From contig CM030938.1 of assembly GCA_018136815.1 (NCBI GenBank), positions 3,983,448 to 4,047,447 on the forward strand: a stretch of 64,000 nt of DNA. The letters are read 5' to 3'. The notes beneath the pieces were generated by a model that had not been told where the DNA came from, made no database searches, and worked only from the letters and a program-made list of their open reading frames with translations. This document shows, piece after piece, positions 55,057 through 64,000 of the stretch (positions are counted from its first letter, which is position 1; the number at the start of each line of letters is the position of its first letter). This DNA is from Isochrysis galbana. Its lineage: Eukaryota; Haptophyta; Isochrysidales; Isochrysidaceae. Both the position numbers and the translations under genes were made by a program.

Positions 55057-56061
55057 TCACAGCTCCATATCTTGCAAATCGCCGCCATCGGCATCTAGCC
55101 CTATTCCCAGAGCGATCACTGGCTTCGCCTGTGGATCACGCAGCACGATGAGGAAGAGGTCGTCTTGCGAGCGACGAATGGCTGCGAGTGCCTGCTCATG
55201 CGTGTCCGTCGGCGTGCCATTGACAGAGGTGATGCGGTCCCCGGCGCGTAGCGCCGATCGCTTTGATTCCCCGTACACACCAGCAATAGCGGCCCTGCCG
55301 TCCTCGTCCCGGTGTAATTCAAGCCCAAAGCCGTCTGCTCGGCGCACTAGTGTTTCTGCGATCTCCTCCGGCCCCCGTTCTCCTGGCACTTCCGGGAGCG
55401 CATCCTCGTCCTCGGCAGCTAATTCCAGCCGAGAGCCCGCATCCCCTGTACTGACACCACCAAGGCTAGTCGACTCCCCATCCGGCCGCTGGAAGGACGT
55501 CCATTGAGGGGGGATGCAGTCCGCGCTGTCTGCACTTTTAGTCGCCATCGGCGAGCCAAGGCAATCCTTCTTTGTTGGCAAGGCGCGTTGACCGCTGTCG
55601 TGCCGTTCAGGCAGCGAGCCCATCTCGAAGCTCGATGGTGGGGTCAAGCGTGTGGCCGATGCAGAAGCAGCCTTGAGCTCATCGTCGAGCGCAGCCCTCG
55701 CCGCGTCGTTGAGCGAGGCGATGTCCTCGATCTGGTCGCTCGCGACAGTGGAGAGGGCGTGACTACGCTGGAGGTAAGCCTTCACGTCGGCGTCAAGATT
55801 GCGGTTTCCCTTGGCGCGGCGAGCGGCGAGGATAGGCGCGCTGCCTCTCGTCCGGAAAAGCCCACCTGTGCCGCCCCCGCCGCTCCGGAAGCGAGCCCTC
55901 ACCCTGCGTGAGAGACCGTGGCCTCTCGGGTGCGGCCGCCTGCGTAGAGCGCAGGGGAGCCCTAGAAGCAGCAGGAGAGTGGCGGCGGCGAGTAGTGCGA
56001 GCAGTGGAGTAGATACAATAGACGACGATGCAGGGAGTGGTGGAGCACCCGCAGAGGCCAT
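55057..56061 (-). CDS. Single-pass membrane protein with C-terminal PDZ domain
   Basis: 334 residues, no intron. A hydrophobic segment near the N-terminus (STPLLALLAAATLLLLLGLP, about 17-36) followed by Arg-rich residues suggests a signal anchor. A long acidic, Ser-rich middle follows. The C-terminus holds a PDZ domain: DGFGLELHRDEDG, then ALRAGDRITSVNGTPTDTHE and LFLIVLRDPQ, with the GxGL-type carboxylate loop as GFGLEL. PDZ domains bind C-terminal tails or internal beta turns of partner proteins, so a membrane scaffold is likely. The start is the Met before the anchor; upstream codons are an Arg/Glu-rich read of simple repeats. It is transcribed away from the EngB gene, with 670 bp between starts. 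Confidence 0.8.
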   Translation of the reverse strand: MASAGAPPLPASSSIVSTPLLALLAAATLLLLLGLPCALRRRPHPRGHGLSRRVRARFRSGGGGTGGLFRTRGSAPILAARRAKGNRNLDADVKAYLQRSHALSTVASDQIEDIASLNDAARAALDDELKAASASATRLTPPSSFEMGSLPERHDSGQRALPTKKDCLGSPMATKSADSADCIPPQWTSFQRPDGESTSLGGVSTGDAGSRLELAAEDEDALPEVPGERGPEEIAETLVRRADGFGLELHRDEDGRAAIAGVYGESKRSALRAGDRITSVNGTPTDTHEQALAAIRRSQDDLFLIVLRDPQAKPVIALGIGLDADGGDLQDMEL

Positions 56062-56099
56062 CCTCGACCTCTCCCTCCCACACCCAGCACCCTCCCAAT

Positions 56100-56720
56100 C
56101 CCCCCGCCCCTCCCCGCTCGCTCTCTCCCGCGCTCTCCCGCCCCTCTTCCGCCCCTCTTCCCAGGATTCTCTCTTCCTCTCTCCCCTTCTCTTCTCCTCC
56201 CCCCTCGCTTTCTCTTGTGTATCATCCATCCTCTCTGAAATCTCTCCTCTCCCCGACGGCCCCCTAAGAACCCCCCTTCTCTTTACCTTTCTCTCTCTCT
56301 CTCTCTCTCTGCTCTCTCTCTCTCCCTGCTCTCTGTCAAGTCCCCTCGCTCCTCTCTCTCTCTCTCCTCTCCTCGCCCAACAACCCTCTCTCTTCCCCCC
56401 CCCCCCCTCTCCCCACTCACTCTTTTCTTTTTCACACGCAGCTGTCCTTCCTTCGGCGGTCGCAGCACGAGTATTGTATTAAACTTCGCACGAGGGGCAC
56501 TATGTACTCCGTATCCCTCTCCTCGACGTCGTCCTGCGGTTCTATTTGCGTCGACGCTCCCGTCCACTCGTCCGCCTGCCCACGCGCAGCCCTCGCCGCG
56601 CGCAGCCCCCCCCCCCCCCCTCCCTCTCTTCCTCCCTCCCCCTCCCCCCCCCTCCCTCCCTCCCTCCCTCCCTCCCTCCCTCCCTCCCTCCCTCCCTCCC
56701 TCCCTCCCTCTCCCCGCAGG
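56100..56720. promoter_or_regulatory. Pyrimidine-rich divergent intergenic region with (CCCT)n
   Basis: Plus-strand (CT)n-type sequence at 56100-56440 and a (CCCT)n tract at 56628-56712 separate the divergent PDZ and EngB genes. Just before the EngB start the sequence reads CTCTCCCCGCAG then GCTGTGCCCGA, which resembles an intron 3' end. It probably serves as a shared promoter region; no TATA box is seen. Confidence 0.5.
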
Positions 56721-56730
56721 CTGTGCCCGA

Positions 56731-58112
56731 ATGGCTACGTCTGGCGCGGCGGCACTGCTCCTTGCCTCGTGCACCGCCTCGCTGCTCCACACAGCCGGCT
56801 TGCCCCTGCGTGCAACACAAACACACGGTGTGCGTGCACTGCCGCCTCTTGCGCAGGAGGGTTCGCCCACGTCGTTCCGCCAGCGACTCAAGGCGGTGCC
56901 AGTGGATCGCCGGATGGTCGAGGCAGCGACGGCACTTCACAATGAGTGGGGACGACCGCGTGGACCGCGGAGAGAGTCGCATGGCGGTAAGGGCATGCTC
57001 CACCTTGGGAGTGCATATGGCGTGCGACCGCGCTTCATGGCGGCCGCGAGCACCGAGGCGTCGATCCCACCCGAGGGCCTTCCCGAGATCGCCGTGATCG
57101 GTCGCTCCAATGTGGGCAAGTCGTCGCTGCTCAATGTCCTGACAGGCGCAGCGGGTCTAGCACACGTTTCCGACAAGCCGGGACGCACCACGCAACTCTG
57201 CTGGTTTGAAGTTGGGAAGCGAGGCAATCCCGATGCTTTCTGGCTCGTGGATATGCCAGGCTACGGGTTTGCGTTGGCGAGCGAGGACTCTGTTGGCAAG
57301 TGGGCACAACTCTCAGCATCATACCTACGCAAGCGCTCCACACTGAAATTGGTGCTGGTGCTGATCGACTCGAGGGTGGGGATGAAGTTGACCGATGTAC
57401 AGGTGCTCAATAGCGGGCCATGCGTTCTCTTCAACTTTTGGCCTGCGCCTGCTCTGCCCTATGCTGCCCCCATTCGCCAGAAGGATGCTCTGCCACCTTA
57501 CTTTCGGGTGATCCGCAGATGATTGAGTTCTTGGAGCGCAATACGAAGGCCAAGTACATGGTTGTGATGACTAAATGCGACGTGGCTGGCCCCCCACAAC
57601 GCCTTGCTCAAGTGGCTGCGCTCGTACAATCAGGGTTGAAGAGCGCTCGGCGCCAGGTGAAACGAGAGATTGTGACACACTAATCACGAAAGATTGCGGC
57701 GCGCTATGCATTCTCGGCCGCGTGCCCTTATGACCACATCGGCCGGTGCTGGTGGAACAAGAGCACTTCTTGTGAGGAGGCAGCCTTTCCTCACGACTGA
57801 GGTGGCGCCTTGCAATCCTGCTCACAGGTCCGCCCGATCGCACTCGTTTCGAGCGCCCGCAAAGCCGGCATCGACAGCCTGCAGAGACGGATCATCCAAG
57901 CCGCGACGGGTCGCACCGATCTTCTACCGCAATCAGCGGACCCCGCCATGCCGTCCGGACGCGGGGGCGGGCGGGGCAGTGGACGGGTACCAGGCACTGG
58001 TGGAAGCAACAGGAGAGGTTCCGTCGGCCGTGGAGCAGTGCCCATGGGAGCGTCGGGCTCTCGCCGCGCTGGAAGTCGAGGGCGTGGAGGCAGTCGACCA
58101 GACCGATACTGA
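56731..58112 (+). CDS. EngB/YihA-type GTPase with targeting extension (3 exons)
   Basis: Exons 56731-57402, 57519-57656 and 57828-58112 join in phase 0 (introns 116 and 171 nt), giving 364 residues. The G motifs are complete only after splicing: G1 GRSNVGKSS (124-132), G2 GRTTQ (151-155), G3 DMPGYG (174-179), G4 TKCD (242-245, exon 2) and G5 SSARK (278-282, exon 3). This is the TrmE-Era-EngB class; bacterial EngB helps assemble the large ribosomal subunit. The extra 115 N-terminal residues (an Ala/Leu-rich start, then basic) suit import into a plastid or mitochondrion. After G5 the C-terminus is a Gly/Arg/Ser-rich tail not usual for the family; another splice there is possible. A possible alternative is a retained earlier exon, since an acceptor-like CAG stands 11 bp before ATG. 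Confidence 0.9.
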
Positions 58113-58645
58113 AGTGGTCACAAAGTCTTGCCTCAAGGTTCAAGAGGGGTGTTGGCCAATGGTACTTGAGGCCCCGAGCTAATGCATGCACCCATATAAT
58201 CGCGGTTGTACAGCGGATGCGGATCGGAACGCGAGCCTTGCTCTCTGCTAAAGGATTCTGCCGGGAGGTGCGCTGATGTGTTTTGCTGGCATCGTGCATG
58301 CCGCTTCACGCCGCGTCGAAAGGGCCCGACGCAGATCATAGTGTATGCGTGCAACGACGTCTCATCATCCGTCGTCTCTTTCTCTTACATTATCCTTGCT
58401 TTGTCTTTCGGCGTGTAGAGGCGTGTAGTCGCGCAGCCGGGAAGCCCACTGAATGCTTGCGCTCTGCGATAGCCACTCGCTGCTACCGGCTAACTGCCAC
58501 TGGCTGTATAGGGAGGGTTCAGGGTGCGGTGCCAAGCGCAAATGTAGCAGGCTGAACCTCGCAAGGGCGCAGGGGCAATGTACTACACCTTGCAGGGCCG
58601 GGAGATGCAGGTGCTACAGCTCACAACTCAAACGCCTAGCGCCTA

Positions 58646-58745
58646 AAATGTTTTGTGCTACAATGTACAATGTACCCCCCTGGGGTACGAAATCCATGGA
58701 ATCGTACCCCTCTACCGGTTCCTCCCACCATGGCGGCCCTCTCAG
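58646..58745 (+). repeat. Direct repeat shared with 12364-12450
   Basis: See the partner entry. This copy has an extra CAATGTA unit and diverges after CATGGCGGCCCTCTC. Confidence 0.75.
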
Positions 58746-58934
58746 AGGGTGCAACCTCAAGTTTGGTTGTTTTTTCGGCAACTACTCCCATGTGGATGGC
58801 ATAAGTCTTACTTGCAGGACAAGCACCTCCCCCTCTTCCCCTATTTTACTCTCCGCCTCTTGTTCCCTTGGGGTTTGGAGGGTTCACCTCTTCTTGTTTT
58901 TCAGCTTCTCCTCCGCCTCCGGGACGAGAAGCAT

Positions 58935-59160
58935 ATTTCTAGCCCGGTCACTCACTAGGGGGGTGCGGAGGGCACCATCTGTAATGGGCAAACGAAGGCC
59001 TAAATAAGCTTCCTATATGTTCCGGTATGGGAGATCCGCAAAAAAAACCGGGGGTCTTCCGGCAAAATTTTCGAAAAATACCCGATTTCAGGCCTCTGAC
59101 TGACCTCTGACGGCCGTGCGGAAATATATGTCAGGCCCCCTCCGTTATTATTTTACCGAT
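58935..59160. repeat. Inverted partner of 20420-20640
   Basis: Complement of the 20.4 kb block in order, about 85% alike by eye, including the poly-A run AAAAAAAACCGGGGG. Confidence 0.7.
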
Positions 59161-59466
59161 GGCCTTCATGCGCGCTTCTCGCAGCGAAACACGAAACCAT
59201 GGGCAAGGCCAGCTGACCCGGACCTAAGATCCTGGTTCAATATGCATAGCAATACATTTTCGCTATGTTTCCATTGACTTGAACGTGTACGTAATGATCG
59301 AAAAACTAAGGACGCTAACCGCTAAAATCGCCAAGGGCTCGAGAACCCAACTTCGACCCGCGACCGGGGGCGCCACGAGGCGCCTCACACCTCCTAGGCA
59401 AGGGCAAGGCGCGGGAGGGGAAGAACCCGGAGGGAAAGGAGACCAAATGAAGGCAAGCCCCCCCCC

Positions 59467-59795
59467 CGTCCGCCACGCAGACAAGGGGCTCTGGGCGGCT
59501 CCCATGGCTAGCGTCTAGCGTGGCGAGCGTGGGAGAGGCAGGGGTGGGCAGGGGCTGAGCCCCGGCCTCCACTGCCCCCTGAGCTGCCCTTGTTGGCCCT
59601 CTGGGAGCCCCCAAAGGACACCTGAGAGCAAGCCATGGCGCGCCGCATGGCGACGCGCCGACGCGCCGTAGGGAGAGCGCTGGGAGAGAATGGAGCGAGG
59701 GAGAGAGAGGGGGGGATTTGCACCGCCCCCCGATGGAGTGTGGTGAGAAACGAGCCCCGTTTGCGTTAGCAAACGGGCGGAGAGGGGCGGCTGGC
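59467..59795 (+). repeat. Direct repeat shared with 28015-28340
   Basis: Has a tandem GACGCGCCG duplication that the 28 kb copy lacks, and misses one CTCTGGC unit the other has. Otherwise collinear. Confidence 0.8.
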
Positions 59796-59809
59796 GAACA
59801 TGTGGGGGC

Positions 59810-59965
59810 AAGGGAGTGGGTCAGCGGGGCAGTCTCCTCTTGGCAAGCCATCAGGCATGCCAGGATGATGAGTGGTTCCTCCCCCACGGCAAGGGAGGAG
59901 TGGGAGTGGAGAGAGGGGGGGGGGCTCGTGCCCCCCCATGGGCGAACCAAGTATAAACTTAGTTG
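59810..59965 (+). repeat. Direct repeat shared with 24160-24310
   Basis: Collinear with the 24.2 kb copy; ends in TATAAACTTAGTTG. Confidence 0.75.
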
Positions 59966-60059
59966 AGTGCTCTGGGGTATAGGCGATGGCGTGAGTCGGT
60001 ACCGTGAGTGCGTGCGGTCCTTTATCTTGACAGCTAGCGGTTGGCTAGCCTGAGCATCT

Positions 60060-60146
60060 TTAGATGTTTTTTTTTACTCGTGAGTGGCGTTGTTTGTAGA
60101 CCTCGGCCGGTAATCCGTCCGGGCCCGCGCTTTTGCCGGGGCCCAT
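60060..60146 (-). pseudogene. LINE reverse-transcriptase motif relic
   Basis: A 28-codon frame reads MGPGKSAGPDGLPAEVYKQR, the conserved G-K-S-x-G-P-D-G-L/F-P-x-E-x-Y/F-K block near the N-terminal side of LINE reverse transcriptases. Nothing else of the enzyme is recognisable around it. It may derive from the same class of element as the truncated LINE at 36 kb, which lacks this part. Confidence 0.6.
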
Positions 60147-60499
60147 GCCCCGGATAGCTTAGCGCCCTCCGGGGAAGAATGTACACCCAGCGCCGCGCCA
60201 GCCGCCGGCGCGCCTCGCGACGGAGTGGACGCGTAGGCCCATCGGACACGCTCAACTCGACACAGGCACCTGAGGTTGCTGTCTCTGATCAGGTGCTACT
60301 TTAAGTACTACTTAGTTTAGGGCCTTGGTGCTCAGTGCGGTCATGGCTTGGCGTGTTAGCTCACGACTGGTGGCAGTTGCGACACCAATACTCAGCCATT
60401 TCATATATTTCCAAGGAAAGATCCAGGCAGTAAAATGCAATTAAGAATCAAGCGGTCGAAACTCGCAAGCGATCGAGGGAGTGTCACTGGAAGTGACAC

Positions 60500-61493
60500 T
60501 GAAGTGAGAAGTGAGGAATGATAAACTTAGAAAAGGCTATCACACCCCATATTCTCCACACCTCAATATCAACAAGCAACAAAAGTTCCGCGAATAAACT
60601 CATTGGCTGGCTATCCTCTCGTCCCCTGGGCGGCCGTGCCTGCACGTCCACTGGAACATATGCAAATGACCTCCCCCTGCGGCTTTGGAGCACTTCCAGT
60701 CGTTCAAGGGGCAGCCGTGCATGTTCACCCACATCAGCACGTGCACATGACTTTCCCCGGCGGGTTGGGAGCACGTCCTCTCGTCCCAGGGGCAGCCTTG
60801 GGAGCGCACCCGTTCCAGCACGTATAGATGGCTTCTCTTTGCGGTTCCGGAGCACGCCGACTCGTTCCAGTGGCAAGCGTCCATGGGCGCCCTCTGCAGC
60901 ACATGCAAATGAACTCCAGAAGCGCCGTGGTAGCACGGTCAAATCATCCAGGGGGCCCTCTGGCGTGCAGCCACTGTAGCACTTCGAAATGCCACCCCCC
61001 GGGGCGGTGTACGCGCACGTCCACTCGTCCCATTGGCAACCATGCCAGCGCACCCACTGTAGCACTGCGAGAGGATTTCCACCAACGGCGTTGGAGCACG
61101 TCCACGCGTCCCAGTCACAGCCTTACGCATGCGCCCACCTAAGCACCCCTACAACACTTCGAGATGCTCCTTGCTGGCGGCGTATTCGCACGTCGATGTT
61201 TCCCAGGGGAAATCATGATGGCGCACCCACTGCAGCATGTGTAGATAATCTCCATCAACGGCATAATATAACGTCAGTTCGTCCCAATAGGGGAACTCGA
61301 GATGCCACCCCTGAGCGGCGTTAGCGCACGTCTTTACATCCCAAGGGCAGTCTCGTGCGCAAGCCCAATAGAGGAACTCGAGATGCCACCCCTAAGCGGC
61401 GTTAGCGCATGTCTTCACGTCCCAAGGGCAGTCTCGTGTGCAATCCCAACAGAGGACCTCGAGAAGGCCGCCCCAAGCGGCACCGGCACACGT
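60500..61493 (-). pseudogene. Decayed 3' half of the ankyrin-type repeat gene
   Basis: Continuing past the stop at 61494-61496, repeat units are still readable on the minus strand (CPWDVKTCANAA, GWHLEFLYW, HGCQWDEWTC, CPWDERTC) but with further stops (near 61393 and 61163) and frame changes. At least eight more diverged units can be counted. The original protein was much longer; this part is no longer a single frame. Confidence 0.7.
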
Positions 61494-62129
61494 CTATTCA
61501 TCCCAGGGGCATCCTTGTTCCTGAGCCCACTGGAGGACCTCGAGATGGCCCCCCTCGGCAGCATTGGCACACGTCTCCTCATCCCAGGGGCATCCTTGTT
61601 CGCGAGCCCACTGGAGGACCTCGAGACGGCCGCCCCTGGCAGCATTGGCACACGTCTTCTCGTCCCAGGGGCATCCTTGTTCGCGAGCCCACTGGAGGAC
61701 CTCGAGACGGCCGCCCCTGGCAGCATTGGCACACGTCTTCTCGTCCCAGGGGCATCCTTGTTCGCGAGCCCACTGGAGGACCTCGAGACGGCCGCCCCTG
61801 GCAGCATTGGCACACGTCTTCTCGTCCCAGGGGGAGCCGTGCTCATGCAGCCACATGATGACGTCGAGCGACGCGTTCAATGCCGCACAGGCCATGACGT
61901 CTTCGCCACGCTCCAACTCGGCTAAGAAGACCTTGACCGGCTCCGGTCGGTATTCGTCGACGGCTTTCTTAGTGTTCCAACACGTTTGCGCAAAGGAACT
62001 CTGGTCATTGAGCTTGAGATGGCCCACGACGAGATTGGCGATGGCCGTCGTGAAGTGGACCGAGGGCGGCCGGCCTGGATCGTCGTCGATGGCGGGGACG
62101 GCGCCGTCGGGATTGAGGCCGGGTTGCAT
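61494..62129 (-). CDS. Ankyrin-type repeat protein, N-terminal half, prematurely stopped
   Basis: 211 residues. An F-box-like start (TAIANLVVGHLKLNDQSSFA, about 27-46) is followed by 33-residue units of the type CPWDEKTCANAARGG / RLEVLQWAREQG, five in all. Three central units are almost identical in DNA (99-bp periodicity, about 61560-61830), so they expanded or homogenised recently. This W-D-E-x-T-C repeat is common in algae, oomycetes and giant viruses and is thought to mediate protein binding; with an F-box it would pick substrates for ubiquitin ligases. A TAG at 61494 replaces a Glu or Lys codon in a unit that otherwise continues, so the gene is truncated by a nonsense change. Whether the short protein is made is unknown. 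Start: the first Met after a (CT)n-type leader. Confidence 0.75.
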   Translation of the reverse strand: MQPGLNPDGAVPAIDDDPGRPPSVHFTTAIANLVVGHLKLNDQSSFAQTCWNTKKAVDEYRPEPVKVFLAELERGEDVMACAALNASLDVIMWLHEHGSPWDEKTCANAARGGRLEVLQWAREQGCPWDEKTCANAARGGRLEVLQWAREQGCPWDEKTCANAARGGRLEVLQWAREQGCPWDEETCANAAEGGHLEVLQWAQEQGCPWDE

Positions 62130-63323
62130 GGAGGCGGAGGGAGGGGGAGAGGGAGGGAGGGAGACGGGGAGGCCGAGCGAGAGAGTTGCAGAGGGCGGGA
62201 GGGGGGGGAGAGCGGCGAGGGCTCTCAACAGCGGGCGCTCGGCTTTTCTTTCCCCCCCCCGCCCCCCCTTTCCCCCCTTCCCCCCCCCCTCCCCCCCTCG
62301 GGCCGCGGCCAGGGTGGCAGGGGCCCGAGGGGGGCAGGGAGGGGGGGGGCGAGGGGGGGGGGCGAGGGGGGGGAGCGGCAGGTCCGAGCCCCCGCGCCCC
62401 CTCGTCGGCGCGACGGGGCCGAGACTCTGCCCCTCACGCACGCAGAACTAACGTACGGACGGACGGCTCCCGCTCGATTCCTTTGGTGGGCGAGGGATCT
62501 GAGAGGTCGCGTGGAGAGGGGGGGTTTGCGCGCGGGGGGGGAGGGGGGGGGGGGAAGGGGGGGGGCGGGGGGCGGGGGGAGGATCCAGACTTGCCACGAA
62601 CTCTGCCTCTTCCCTATGAGTTCGCCTCCCCTCGGAGAGAAGGGAGCGGTCCAAGGGGGGGCCCTCGTCGTGGCCCTCGTCCGCGCTCGATGCGGGGGAA
62701 GATCCGAGAGGAGGCGAAAGCCACACGAGGGGAGAGCGGCGACGATTGCGACGAGACGAGGGGGGGACGGAAACAAACTCGAGCTCTCCACACCGTTTCC
62801 CCTTCGGGAGAGAGGGGCTCTTCCCTCTGAACCTCGTATCTCGTATCCGGAGGGCGGTCAAACAGGGGCTTTTTAACTACTAGAAAGGGTTGGGCTGCAT
62901 TTTTTGACCGTGGCGCGAGGCCCAATAAAAAACTATCACAGGACGCCGTCCTTTACTTTCTACTAACTGCCAAGTCTTACTGCTAATAATCCGCAAGATT
63001 CCCTCCATCAATTCGAACCCTCCGGACTTTGACCTCGATGATCGTCTCCACTCCCTTGCACACGATGTGCTACGTCTGAGTCAATCTCGAACGTCTGGAA
63101 CATTCTCAATCTATGTCTACATTCATCATGGACTTGATCTCAGTTCACCTCATGCTTCCGGACTCCTCTGATGCTCAATCTCAATGTATTCTCCGATACC
63201 CCAAGGCACCCCTAGGACATTGGCTCCGGCCAGAATTTCGAGAAATTTTTTTTGAAATTTGGGTCCAACATCGAAATAAAAATTTTGACCGAAATTTGGG
63301 TGCGTAAGCCTCGAAATTTTGTC
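62130..63323. other. GC-rich leader and repeat sequence, no gene
   Basis: Poly-G and purine-rich plus-strand sequence at 62130-62620 (pyrimidines on the ankyrin coding strand). 62855-62945 is the inverted partner of 25170-25260. 63110-63320 holds CGAAATTTTG-like AT-rich units next to the duplicated block. No gene supported. Confidence 0.4.
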
Positions 63324-64000
63324 GCACGGGCGCACGGGCGCATGGCACCTACCCCTACCGCGCAGCGGCTGGCCGGCCGTTCATCGCGGAAGAGGCCCCG
63401 GCGCGACTCCTTGCAAGGGCATGGCGAGGCCGGGGAGGAGTGCAGCTCTCAGCCCTCTTCCTCTCGTGGGGCGTCGCAAGTGGTGGAGTCTAGCTAGTGG
63501 AGTCAGACACGCAGTTCGAGGAGGACGAGGAGTCCCAAGCTGGTAGCGAGGAGGGTGTCGTCGTCGTCAGCGAGGATGAGGATGAGACAGGAGAAGGCGA
63601 GGACAGTGAAGACGAGGACGAGCTGGAGAGGGCCATGCAAGAGGATGGGGTGACAAGGGACAAGGGAAGACAGGAATCGACGCAGCCGTGGCGTTATGGG
63701 CCCGCAAAGCACACCTCAATCCCCCTCTGCGCAGGTCACATTTCTGTCGGGGCAAGCGGCGATGCACTTGACGCCCACAAGAGTGGGGTGAAGAAAACAA
63801 GTGTGTCAACAAGTTGGGAAACAGAGGCATGGGGTGCTCTCTAGGGAAGATTGATGGTTGTGAAGTGCCCTCCCATGATGGGTGCACTGATGGTAGAGGT
63901 TTCCACCATGGGGAGGGCAGCAGAGCTGCCCTCCCACATGAGGTGCTCTTGGGGTGGGAGGGTTTCCCACTGTTGGAAGGGGTCTCAAAGACCCCCTGCA
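63324..64000 (+). repeat. 677-bp direct duplication, copy 2 (cut by window end)
   Basis: Identical, as far as I can see, to 18248-18924, including the 14-bp tandem duplication that breaks its frame. The left junction is abrupt (CGAAATTTTGTC before GCACGGGCGCACG), as expected for an insertion. Confidence 0.9.

Larger units (their letters stand above)
58113..60500. other. Intergenic mosaic of dispersed repeats
   Basis: No host gene. The repeats at 58646-58745, 58935-59160, 59467-59795 and 59810-59965 follow one another and are each found elsewhere in the window. The order 59467 then 59810 is not kept in the other copies (28.0 and 24.2 kb), so the pieces move separately. Confidence 0.5.

Noticed and set aside
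59330-59460. Possible tRNA (GTTCGA-like box near 59345)
   Set aside because: No matching A box or cloverleaf stems at the right spacing; the area is dispersed-repeat sequence.

Overview
This is nuclear DNA of a GC-rich, repeat-laden microbial eukaryote, most likely a unicellular alga. A haptophyte-like lineage is my best guess, held weakly. The evidence is: fourteen introns I could place by joining reading frames, all GT-AG and 61-182 nt long; long (CT)n/(AG)n tracts; a chromodomain-bearing Ty3/gypsy element; a LINE; a telobox Myb; and an EngB-type GTPase with an N-terminal extension suited to an organelle. No CRISPR array, bacterial operon, rRNA or convincing tRNA was seen. A run of exactly 100 N (42306-42405) is an assembly gap, so the left and right parts may not be truly adjacent.

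Layout. 0-5.2 kb: LTR-like debris, then a five-exon minus-strand gene with two Tudor-like modules. 5.3-9.5 kb: repeats. 9.5-11.3 kb: intronless CoA-disulfide-reductase/rhodanese fusion. 11.3-15.1 kb: LTR-like pieces, a foreign-looking frameshifted coding relic (13.0-14.0 kb) and a dispersed repeat. 15.2-16.7 kb: membrane-anchored sulfotransferase-like gene. 17-22 kb: repeats, including one copy of a 677-bp duplication and an element with 18-bp terminal inverted repeats. 22.7-23.9 kb: two-exon short-chain dehydrogenase. 25.4-27.3 kb: three-exon alpha/beta hydrolase. 27.4-31.9 kb: small inverted-repeat element, broken chromodomain/SAP-like gene and a 203-bp satellite. 33.4-34.7 kb: single-Myb protein. 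35.5-42.3 kb: a cluster of LINE, copia-like and gypsy remnants running into the gap. 42.5-42.9 kb: telobox Myb fragment. 46.5-48.6 kb: four-exon GRK-like kinase (RGS box plus AGC kinase). 50.6-51.7 kb: Popeye-domain-like membrane protein. 52.7-53.6 kb: membrane thioredoxin. 55.1-58.1 kb: divergent pair of a PDZ membrane protein and EngB GTPase. 58.1-60.2 kb: repeats and a LINE RT relic. 60.5-62.1 kb: ankyrin-type gene decayed at its 3' half. 63.3 kb to the end: second copy of the 677-bp duplication.

The host genes do not form one pathway. They are ordinary cell genes (redox, signalling, lipid or small-molecule hydrolysis, chromatin, organelle translation) set in a sea of repeats. Many intact genes carry a pyrimidine-rich tract on the coding strand just upstream of the start codon. 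The most unusual material is in the repeats: a small-element family built from CTGTTTTT-like units with ends resembling TTTCCCATCTAGGG, a young satellite with dimeric higher-order structure beside a chromodomain gene, and an AT-richer coding relic with a canonical -1 slippery heptamer. All functions are inferred from motifs read by eye; no database search was run.
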